From the NCBI GenBank assembly GCA_025175895.1, contig JAKLTH010000283.1, positions 3,410,001 through 3,474,000 of the forward strand: a DNA stretch of 64,000 nt. The letters run 5' to 3'. This document shows, one piece after another, positions 35,136-44,627 of this stretch (the stretch's first letter is position 1; each line of letters opens with the position of its first letter). This DNA is from Wurfbainia villosa (lineage: Eukaryota > Streptophyta > Magnoliopsida > Zingiberales > Zingiberaceae). Under the pieces are notes generated by a model, which did no database searches, had not been told where the DNA came from, and worked only from the letters and a program-made list of their open reading frames with translations. The translations under genes were made by a program, and so were the position numbers.

Positions 35136-35934
35136 TCATTTGATATGAGTCTTTTTGTGATCGATCTCGATTTTTCGATCGTGTTTTCTGTAAATTTCCT
35201 CCCTTTCTTCTCCCAAGAATCCGATTCTGTCTGCCAACTTCTTGTAGCATGGCAGCAGCACAACTGTAATTCCCTTCCCATAGTTTCCGCGACAAAAACC
35301 ATCATCAGGTCCACGTTTCTCGCATCTAGATATCACATCCAGAGAATTTTGCTGTACCGCAACAATTGCCCCATCGAATTTAGGTGTGTAGTAATGGATG
35401 CGAAGAGTCCCGTTGGTGACGAACAGGATCTTTATCCCATCGTGCCAGAGAGGAGCAATTTCTTCGAAGTGTAATGGCGAACTCGGGCGGATCCTACTGG
35501 AGCTGCCTCCGGGTGGAGTACTGATCCGGGTGCGTCTGGCGCTTCGAGACGTGCACCGTCGGCGCGAACTCTCTCCTCGCCGCACCGAAGCAGCAGCTCG
35601 CTCCGCGAACTCGTAAGGGAAGTCGATTCCATCTTCATAGTCCGCCTCCTCGGCCCTCGCCTTCCCCTCCGGCGGCGGCGCGTTCTTCCCCTCGCAAGGT
35701 TTTTTGGGAGGGGGGGGGGGGGGGGGGGGTTCGGCCTTGTCGGCGGCTCCGTTCCCGGCGCTGTCGATGAGCGAGGCACGGAAGGCAGAGGTGGGATTCG
35801 TCGAGCGCGTGATTGGGAAGAGGAGGCGGAGGAAGCGGTTGGGATCTGCAAATGACGTCCGAGTCATCGCCGGAGACGGGAAGGCGAAGGCATTGGCGGT
35901 GGTGATCCGTGATCGGGTGGAAGGCGGCGGCCAT
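35136..35934 (-). CDS. Unassigned proline-rich reading frame, convergent with the PP2C
   Basis: A long minus-strand open frame covers this region. In one frame the first plausible ATG is at 35867, giving a Ser/Arg/Thr-rich N-terminus that looks like a transit peptide (RFLRLLFPITRSTNPTSAF), then a Pro run, then EEADYEDGIDFPYEF. A better-context ATG at 35934 lies in another frame (MAAAFHPITDHH) that stops at 35635. The two frames could be joined by a length change in the 20-bp homopolymer at 35710-35729. I do not recognise the family. It may be a real organellar-protein gene with a miscalled homopolymer, a gene with an unseen intron, or chance. Downstream of about 35600 the frame looks less protein-like. 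Confidence 0.3.
35710..35729. repeat. Homopolymer of 20 G (C on the minus strand)
   Basis: An uninterrupted G run falls inside the Pro-rich part of the minus-strand reading frame. Such runs are prone to length errors in sequencing and to real length variation. Confidence 0.95.
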
Positions 35935-36178
35935 GGCGTAGTCTCTCTCCTTCCCTTCGGGTTCTTTCCTGTTCGTATACCCGGTCGTGCTGCTGAGTAG
36001 AGACGCGAATTGGCACGCGAGTTGGGGAGGCTCAAACTGTAATTTACTTCAAAATCTGGCCGGTAAATTAGACAAGAAAGAAAATTATGAGGTCTAAAAT
36101 GAAATTTTCTCTGCCTATTTTAACGACCATTGGTTGCTATTCCCTCGATTGCGTCTCTCCTACGCCGTTTCGACGACG

Positions 36179-36817
36179 ATGGCTTCACTCGCCGTCGCTT
36201 CTGTCGCCGGATTCTCTCCTCCTCCTTCCAATTCCGTCCTCGGCTCTCTTCCATTCCGGTCGTCTCACGCAGTCACCAGTTCCCTCTCGGTCACTCGCCG
36301 TCTCCCGCGCAATCAGAGCGACTTCACTCTGATCGCCCAGCGGCGGTGGCTGAGGCCGGAGGCCCCGGGGCCGTCTCTCTCCGTGAGGTGCTCCTCCGGT
36401 AAGATCCTTCTCCTGCGATCTCCCCTTCACCTCCGATCGTGCATCTTCCGCTTCATTCTCTCCCTTTTTGTCAGATCGATTTAGGGTTCGAGTATGTCAT
36501 CTTCCTAGTTTTGAGATTATATTTTTTGCTGAATGTTTCTGCCTCAGCTTTGAGTCCGGAGCTGAAATCGACAATCGATAAGGTTGTGTAATCGCAAAAA
36601 GTGGTGCTTTTTATGAACGGCACCAAAGAATTCCCTTAGTGTGGCTTCTTCGACACTGTGGTGCGGGTGTTGAACTCCCTAAACGTGCATTTTTAGGCGC
36701 TGAACATACTTGAGAACGAAGTGCTACGCCAGGGAATGAAGGAGTAATCAAATTGGCCTACTTTTCCATAACTCTACATCGATGGAGAGTTCTTTGGTGG
36801 CTGCGAGATTGTCGTTG
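36179..36817 (+). pseudogene. Plastid monothiol (CGFS-type) glutaredoxin with five in-frame stops
   Basis: Exon 1 (36179-36398) is open and encodes a Ser/Arg-rich plastid-type leader ending SLSVRCSS. Exon 2 (36548-36817) keeps the glutaredoxin frame throughout and intact splice signals: LSPELKSTIDKVV, KVVLFMNGTKEFP, CGFFDTVVRVLNSLNV, ILENEVLRQGMKE, LYIDGEFFGGCEIVV. It has in-frame stops at 36589, 36637, 36694, 36745 and 36769. The homologue GRXS14/CXIP1 (At3g54900) and rice GRXS7 help redox control and iron-sulfur cluster transfer in chloroplasts. The active-site motif reads CGFF in place of CGFS. The expected last exon (EAFKTGELQ type) was not found downstream. It is head to head with the minus-strand ORF at 35934 across about 240 bp. 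Confidence 0.85.
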
Positions 36818-38600
36818 GTGAGACTCCAATCAATGAACTTGAGAACTTGTCAATTATAAAAATGCTTACCATGATCGTGTCATAAACACAATTAAGGATA
36901 AACAGATACAGTAAACAATTATGAGATCATTCATTATAAACAAAGAATTAGGAAGTTTCATTCTTTTAGAATTTAGTAGTGAAGACTAGTTTGACTACAC
37001 AATTTGAGACAATGGATCCTTGTGGAACTGATATCATAGTTTTGGTGATTGTTTGTCTCTCATATTTGGGATTGAAAGAATTTTATCTTTTGTAGGTCTA
37101 AACAACGCAATTCAACTCTCCTCTCATTTTGAAGGTGTTCATACCATCTGTTTTCCCCCATTTTATTATGTATTAAAGTTGCACATGATAATTTTCAAAT
37201 ACTAGAACTTTTTGTTTTATCATTTTTTGCAATTCCATATATCTCCATCTTAGAATTCAAGTCTTTGCTTCATTAAATTTATATGTCTTCATATGTTAGG
37301 AATTATTTTAGGACGAAATGAACATTAGTCGACTTTGGTACTGTAGTTAAGGACATATCTCTGAATCATGCTAGACTAGAGAGTGTGTTCTAAAACTAGA
37401 AAGCTCTCGAGGATAGCCGTGTTAGACATATTCGGTGGTTCACCAAAGTGCCGTCACAAGCGAATAGTCATATTGGGGTGCATTAAATTAAATTTCAATC
37501 CCACTTCAACATACTGAATTCATCTTCAAATTTTCCTAGGGTCTCTTTCTCTTTTAGTTGCTAATGTTTTGGCATCCCGTGTAACGGAATCTTACAAGGG
37601 AGAAAGCTTTACATTCTCGATGTCTATCAAGTTACAGATGCATATCATACCCTGTTTTGCTCTTTTCGGTCTTGTCTCCAAAATGTGAATATTTCTTTGT
37701 TATCGTTAGGTTTTGCTTGTCGTAATGTAACATCAGTAACTGGATCATTTTATGTTTGTATGGATTACAATTGTGTGTCCTATGTGACAATCATAAAGCA
37801 GTAAGCTATAGAAAAAAACTATATTTGATAGGAAAGTATATTGTGATACCTGGAATCAGTCGAACTTTTAGTTTATATGAGATATTTGTTCTGCAGGATA
37901 CGGTGAATCTATTCGATACAGACTCAAAAGATAGCGATATATCAACTTGCTTTCGGCAAGTTTGGTCTCCCTGGTCTCTTGAAAGGTAAACAATGATTTC
38001 TTCCATTGAAAGAGTTGAAATTTTGAAGTCTCTCTAGCATTATATCTTCCAATGTTACTGATGATATTAGCTCTGCATATGCATAGAGCCCAATGAAAAA
38101 CAAGTAGATTAAGATATAATACAAGGAAAATAATAGTAGCAATATTCTCTTCATTACAGGGAATTTAACTGTGATAAATGGTTGATGATGTATATGAGAT
38201 AGGGGTGATAAAAAAAAACAATTAGTATATATATGGTAGAATTTATATGTTTTGTTTTTTATTTAATTTAGTTTACGATATAAATTTTAGGGATAATAAT
38301 TTATATTTTGTAGTATATTTTATTGTTGTTATGGAAATCTAATTCACATGAGAAGTAAAGCGGGTGAGAAAAGAGAGGATTTTTTTTTTTTTTAATCTCA
38401 CCTTGTACCACTCTATTATCCTCTCTTATGCCAAGATAACCATGATTACGAGATTAAGGACACTTATAAACATAGATTCTTTGAGTCACCTAATTTTAAT
38501 TAGAAAATTTTAGTATACCTCTAAACTCTATTCACTTTATAGAAATATTTTTTTTTTGAAATTTTAAAATCTTTGAAATGTGTTTTTTTTTTTTTTGGCT
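36818..38600. other. Intergenic DNA downstream of the glutaredoxin pseudogene
   Basis: No supported gene. A spliced-exon-like open stretch lies at about 37897-37986 (acceptor TTCTGCAG, donor GTAAAC), but it matches no protein I know and is not called. Confidence 0.4.
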
Positions 38601-38623
38601 TTTTATCCTCGACTAAAATCGAA

Positions 38624-38784
38624 GGGGAGTTTGATCCAATCGTAAAATTGTTACCTTGTGACTTAGAGATCACGAGTTCGAGTTCTGAAAACAATTTTTG
38701 CAAAGTAGGATAAGATTGCGTATAATAGATCTTTTTTCGGAATTCTATATGGTGAGAGTTTCATGCATCGGACTGTCCCTTTTT
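38624..38784 (+). mobile_element. Au-like tRNA-derived SINE with target-site duplication
   Basis: The order GATCCAATCGTAAAATTGTTACC, GATCACGAGTTCGAGTTCTG (box B), GGATAAGATTGCGTATAATAG and GCATCGGACTGTCCCTTTTT matches the plant Au SINE family plan. The direct repeat TCGACTAAAATCG / TCGACTAAAATAG lies at 38609-38621 and 38786-38798 (one mismatch). Confidence 0.85.
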
Positions 38785-38799
38785 ATCGACTAAAATAGT

Positions 38800-40586
38800 T
38801 TTAAAATTAATGGCATGCTAGTTTTTAAAGTCAATAAAATAATAATGCATGGCAATATTTGTCATGCAACCATTTCCGTAAGTAAGTTAATATTGTTAGT
38901 AATTAATGGTAAGATGCTAAAAATTTATGAAATTACAACGATCCTAAAATAGAAAGACATTTTGTACCTATGTGAGTAAAATAGAATTTAGCAAATATTC
39001 AACATGCTACTAAAATTTTTCCAATTTACATTTCTATTTTAATAATAATTATTTGGAAAATTAAAAATGCTATTTTCATTATGATAAAAATAGATTTTCC
39101 ATTTGAAAAAAATATTAAAAGGATATTGTATTATATTTTTTATCTCAAAAGTATTATTGTTTTTTAACATCATTATAGTTATTATAAAATGGATTAAGTT
39201 AGTAGCTGTGATCCTAATTGCTATTATAGTGTAAGTTGATTGTGATTAAATTAAAATAATTTTAATTGAAGAAGAGTTTTGACTCAATGATAAAATTTTT
39301 GTCATGTGATTTTGATGAGTTATTTTATTTTATATTATACTAGTTATACCTGTAATGAGATAAAAGAAAAAAAAAAATATAATTGAGGGTCCTTTTAATA
39401 TATTTATTTTAAAAATAAATGCCCATTTTTACTATAATAAAAATAATTTGGTCCAAGAGTAGTTATGAATCTTGAAATTTATTGTTGAATCTTTTAAATT
39501 TATATTCTGAAGAAACAAAACTGGAAACAAAAAAATTTCTTATTCTGTAGAAATCGTTCGAATTCAATCGGAGACTTTACACCGCTTTAAATCCCTGAAT
39601 TCCAGGAATTTGTCCGGATTCGAAGAAATATTCAAGCTGGCTCTGCAACCGCTCCCGCTGCATGTTCGCAAAAGAATCTCCCCCTTTTGGTTCTTTATTT
39701 ACTGCCAAAATCTCCAGTTTGCACACCGGAAGCGCTCGAAACGACCTCGTTATAGAATCTGAGCTGTTGTTGCTGGTGCATTGTGCTACTCCTGGTTCAT
39801 GGATTTATTTCCAGATGATAAAGTTGGTATCTTGACAACTAATGCGCTCTTGATCGCCTCCTCCAGCGCACTTGCAAAACCCTATCCTTCTATATCATCC
39901 TGCTCGGTTCAGAGCGCAGTGGGAGGCTTCTAAATCTTCGCCTGGTAAGCTGCCAATCGAGGCTTCCTTTATCTGTTTCTGATCTTTTTGTCGTTCGAGA
40001 TTTGGAGCTTTGATTCCGCATTGCTTTTGAGATATCTGGTAGTGTGTATCTAAGAGGAAGGCAGTGAAAGTTCCCTGTTTTTTTATCAGTGGATGACGTT
40101 TCTGTCAAGGATTTATGTTATTTATACAATTTTTTGCATGAACAGGTAACAATTCATCCTTCATGTCCTGCTCTTTCATCTTCTATCAGCCCTTCATTGA
40201 TGCATGTAAATGTTTAGGGTTTAGGGTTTATTATGAACTGAAATGATTCCAATTGCATCAGTTCAGAGGAGCGAGGGCACTTCGAAAGAATGACAAGCTT
40301 TTACTGTTTGATTAGACATGTTTTTTGAGCTTAAAACCCTTTGCAGGCTCTTTGCAGGCCTGTGATGATCTGATTTGTTTGATGAGCATCGATAGAAACC
40401 TTGAACATATTTTCCTAATAAATTTCTGTGTTTTGACGAGCATATGTTATGTTCGTGTGATGTCGATTGCAATCTTCTTTATTTAGACTTTTCTTCTATG
40501 AGCAAAAATCAAGTGAGAATTGTTTGTGCCATCTATTGACTATCACTTTAACACTTCAGCTTGCATCTTGAGATTGTTGGACAGAT
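38800..40586. other. AT-rich intergenic DNA and NPF upstream region
   Basis: 38800-39530 is AT-rich; a degraded Au-like SINE fragment (GACTCAATGATAAAATTTTTGTC) lies near 39280. From about 39600 the base composition rises, and the sequence probably holds the promoter and 5' untranslated part of the NPF gene. I could not fix the exons of that leader. Confidence 0.4.
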
Positions 40587-42702
40587 ATGGAGGGAACTGA
40601 TGATAGGTACACAAAAGATGGGACAACCGATATCCATGGCAGGCCGGTTTTGAAAAAGAATACCGGCAATTGGAAAGCTTGCCCTTATATTCTTGGTACG
40701 CTTTAGGAACCTAATAGTTAGCTACATATCAAAGATTTTCTGCATTCTCGTTTTACGCATCCATTTAAATTACACTTCTCTTCACAGTGAATGAATGCTG
40801 CGAAAGGTTAGCATATTATGGGATGGGCACAAATTTAGTTAACTTTATGAAAGATCGTCTCAACCAAGGGAATGCTGAAGCTGCAAATAATATCACTAAC
40901 TGGTCCGGCACCTGCTATGCTACCCCACTGCTTGGGGCTTTCCTTGCTGATGCCTATTTGGGAAGATATTGGACAATCTCTACATTCATGATAGTTTACA
41001 TCACCGTAAGATCCTTTTCGGCACCTGTCTCTTATTCTTATTATTTTCTCGATCATTCAAAGTTGCAACGACTGATGTTGTTTATGTTTACAGGGCATGA
41101 CTCTTCTAACTATGACAGCATCTGTGAAGGGTCTCGAACCTACTTGCCATGACGGTGTCTGTCATCCGACAAATTTTCAAAAAGGAATGGTCTTTCTATC
41201 GCTCTACCTCATTGCTTTGGGCACAGGAGGAATCAAGCCTTGTGTTTCTTCTTTTGGGGCTGATCAATTTGATGAATCTGATGAATCAGAAAAGAAAAAC
41301 AAGACCTCCTTCTTCAATTGGTTTTACTTCTCCATCAATGTTGGCGCTTTAATTGCTTCTTCTGTGCTAGTCTACATACAAAACAATGTGGGATGGGGTT
41401 GGGGCTTTGGCGTACCAACGGTGGCAATGGCAATCGCAGTTGTGACCTTCTTCTCAGGCACTCGATTGTACAGGCATCAGAAACCTGGAGGAAGCCCGAT
41501 CGCTCGGATTCTTCAGGTTGTTGTTGCATCTTTGAGAAAATCTGGAACAAAGGTACCTGCTGACAAGTCTCTTCTATATGAAGTCTCTGAAAAGGAATCA
41601 GTAATACAAGGTAGCCGTAAGCTTGGATATACCGATGGATTCAAGTGAGTTTGCACCGACTCTTTGTTGAATTTCTTGTCGAGTAGCTTTTTTTAATGCT
41701 GTAACAAGTTGAGGTGAGTTTGAATAGATAACTAAACAAACATGATTACAATCAATCCTCGAACAGATTTATAAACAAGTCTATTCGTGAATTGGTTGCG
41801 AGCTTTATTTATCGATAATCTTGGCACACACTCTTCTTATTGTATTTGACACAATCTCGTTTAGGTTCCTCGATAAGGCTGCAGTCCTCACTCAAGACGA
41901 CAAGAACCATTCGAACTCCTGGAGACTTTGCACTGTCACCCAAGTCGAGGAGTTGAAGAGTATACTGAGGCTTCTTCCGATATGGGCAAGCGGCATTGTG
42001 TTCTCTGCGGTATATAGCCAGATGGGAACTATGTTTGTACTCCAAGGCAACACTCTAGACCCCCACATCGGCCCCAACTTCAAGCTCCCAGCAGCGTCGC
42101 TCTCCATCTTTAATTGTATCAGTGTGATCATCTGGGTTCCTGTTTACGACCGCATCGTCGTGCCAGTTGCTCGTAAGTTCACTGGCAACCAGCGGGGCTT
42201 CACTCACTTGACTCGGATGGGCATAGGGCTCCTCATCTCCGTCTTCTCCATGCTTGCTGCAGGAATTCTGGAAGTCGTGAGAATCCGTGTTGTTGCAAGT
42301 CATGACTTGTATGATTCTGATGGCTACATTCCGATATCGATATTCTGGCAGGTCCCACAGTACTTCATTGTGGGTGCAGCTGAGGTTTTCAAATCTGTTG
42401 GACAACTGGAATTCTTCTATGATCAGGCACCCGACGCCATGAGGAGCTTGTGCTCCGCACTCGCACTCACCACTGTGGCTCTCGGCAATTACTCGAGCAC
42501 TGTGCTCGTCATAATAGTCACAAAAATCACGACAAAGGACGGGAAACTCGGATGGATTCCAGAGAATCTCAACAGAGGCCACCTCGATTACTTCTTCTGG
42601 TTGTTGGCAATCCTCTCCTTAGTGAATTTTGCGGTATACCTCCTTATCGCAAAGTGGTACACCTACAAGAAGACGACAGATGATGAGATTGAGCTAGTTT
42701 GA
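40587..42702 (+). CDS. NPF8: NPF8-type proton-coupled di/tripeptide transporter (PTR1/PTR5-like)
   Basis: Four exons: 40587-40695, 40788-41005, 41094-41644 and 41865-42702 (1716 nt, 571 residues), in phase with GT-AG borders. The family's ExxER proton-coupling motif is present as ECCERLAYYGMGTNLV. NWSGTCYATPLLGAFLADAYLGRYWT, the PTR signature ALGTGGIKPCVSSFGADQF, and FFNWFYFSINVGALIA follow. The second half holds FTGNQRGFT, MGIGL, IFWQVPQYFIVGAAEVF and GQLEFFYDQAPDAMRSLCSAL. About twelve membrane segments are expected, with a central loop near residues 230-290. The closest families in memory are Arabidopsis NPF8.1 (PTR1) and NPF8.2 (PTR5), plasma-membrane H+/dipeptide symporters. Which paralogue this is cannot be decided by eye. 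Confidence 0.94.
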
Positions 42703-43100
42703 TTCGATCATGATAATGTGTAGGATTTTTAGGAGTAAACGAGATCGAAGTGCTTGTTCATTTCTTCCATGTTTTCTTATTCTACAGACTACTACTGTCG
42801 ATTTGCTTGTGCTTGTGTAAATTTGTTTAAGTTACTAGCAAAGGTTAGATGAAGCAATTTCGATATTTGAATATTGTTGTTGCCGGATCATTGCAAGTAG
42901 TATCAGAATTGTTTTTGGTTAAAATGAAAGATCTTGACCTTTTGTTTTCAGCGTTCTATTCGATATCGTGCATGCTTAAGAGTTCATTTGCATCTTCTTG
43001 GCTTAAACGAGAGAGAGCAAACGGTGTATTTGTCAAATGCTAGTACAAGTCTAACGACGGAACTCTTTTTGTATGCTTCATTTGTCGAACTATCATACCT

Positions 43101-43308
43101 ATGGGATGATATGACGGTTAAGACATTTGTAAAAGTTACATGAATCGATTTCGAAGATTTAATTTTTTTTTTTTTGAATTCAGATGATTTTCATGTATTT
43201 TGTTCACTATATCAAAGTTTATAAGATTCTTCGTAATTTATCTCTCTCATAATGATCATGAGACAAATTGATGGAGACCACTAGATTGACGATTTCCATC
43301 ATTTACAG
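43101..43308 (+). mobile_element. SINE-like retroposon, family S2, full copy with 21-bp target-site duplication
   Basis: The 208-bp element is flanked by a 21-bp direct repeat with one mismatch (43080-43100 and 43309-43329, containing TTTGTCGAACTATC). It begins ATGGGATGATATGACGGTTAAGAC and ends CATCATTTACAG without an A-tail. Blocks CTTCGTAATTTATCTCTC and AGACCACTAGATTGACGAT match the other S2 copies. The GGTTAAGAC head is box-A-like. Confidence 0.85.
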
Positions 43309-43446
43309 ATTTGTCGAACTATCCTACCTTTGATCTTTCCTTCTTTCTCTCTATTGGATTTGTTCTCACTTTGTTTGTCTCGGTGTTTATTTGCAGAGAA
43401 TGTAAGTTGTTATTTACTAAAACTCTTCGATATATTATGAAGTGAG

Positions 43447-44048
43447 TTTGATATACTGTGCATCGTGCATGTGCAATTCAAAATGCACAGTATCTTTCTC
43501 TCAGTGAGCGCTCCCTCCACATCATAGATATAGGTTAAATTGTGGCCGCAACCCATCCCGATGTCGCAGTCACAATCGGATCAAATTGTTGTTGGTCACG
43601 ATGTCGAGATACATCGCGACTGCAATTCAGTCGAATTGTGATCGGAATCCAATCCAATTGTGATCATGATGCATATCGATATTGTGAGTGTGATTTAGTT
43701 GAATTTCGATCGGGATTCGATCGCGATCGAAGGGTGTAGGCGCTTGACTGGACTCACAGGCAGAGCTGACCCTCGATGTTTTTGGGCCCTAGGCGAAGAA
43801 AAAAAAAATGAGCCTTTTTATAGATAAAAAAAAAATTTTCTCAAAAAAAATAGATCCCTTTTCTTTATAATCTTTAAAAATTTTTGATTGGGTCATGGGC
43901 GGAGGCCCCAGCTGCCCCTGCCCAGGGACGGTTCTGCTCACAAGTTGACTATAGTTTGGCTGACGGTGAATGACAAAGGATTCAATTAGAGATCGAGGGA
44001 GAAAAGATACTGTGTGTTTTTAATTATTATGTATTTCGTATGATCAAA
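43447..44048. mobile_element. Foldback/TIR element with GATC-rich core, copy 3, carrying a nested MITE
   Basis: The left end (TTTGATATACTG, GCAATTCAAAATGCACAG, TATCTTTCTCTCAG) pairs with the reverse complement of the right end (TTTGATCATACG, TAATTAAAAACACACAG, TATCTTTTCTCCC). The core at about 43550-43740 is the usual GATCG-rich array. A separate small MITE interrupts the right half. Confidence 0.65.
43760..43937. mobile_element. hAT-like MITE nested in the foldback element
   Basis: The ends are inverted: GCAGAGCTGACCCT on the left and, as reverse complement, GCAGAACCGTCCCT on the right. Next to them are GGGCCCTAGGCGAAG and GGGGCCTCCGCCCATG-type sequence, typical of many plant hAT-derived repeats. 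TCACA occurs at both borders, but a clean 8-bp TSD was not resolved. Confidence 0.7.
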
Positions 44049-44627
44049 TAGTCAAGATCAAATCGCGCACAGACGCACACTGATCTATAAAGTATCATTT
44101 TTATATTTAAAGAGCCATATTGGAATCCATTATCTAATCAACAAAATATATTCGCCACATTGTTTTAGAAAAGTAGTCGAACAAGTTTTGAATGACTAGA
44201 TTAATGATAAGCGATAAATGACAGGTTGAAGTTAAGGATCATAATATTTGACACAAAATGATAGAATATTGTGATCATTTCGAAATGGTATTTTATTTGA
44301 AAAAAATAAATTGCAAGGGTTAAAATAAGCATGTCGACAATTTTGGAGAAAATTTATAATTTATAAGGGGTGAAATTAGAAATTTGACAAATTTGAAATG
44401 AGATTTTGAAAAAAATAATTATTATAATAATAAAATACAGGGTCGTTGGATTTGGGCCTTCTATTTAGAAGGGAAGGGAGCAGATCGCCGCGCGTCGGCC
44501 GTCCGGTTGCTCGTCTGGTTGCTCGCGTTCTCCTCTTCTGCGACAAGAAGATGCGACGCGGCTAAGGTTCAGGCGATCTTCGGCCTCTCCGTTCGGCGGA
44601 TCCAACACTAACTCTTCCGCCGTCGCC
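44049..44627. other. Intergenic DNA and TASH3 promoter/5' leader
   Basis: AT-rich to about 44440, then GC-rich to the TASH3 ATG at 44628. The GC-rich part is probably core promoter and 5' UTR. No TATA box could be fixed. Confidence 0.4.

Noticed and set aside
37897..37986. Exon-like stretch with acceptor and donor, reading DTVNLFDTDSKDSD
   Set aside because: It does not resemble the missing last glutaredoxin exon or any protein I recognise, and has no neighbouring exon in phase.
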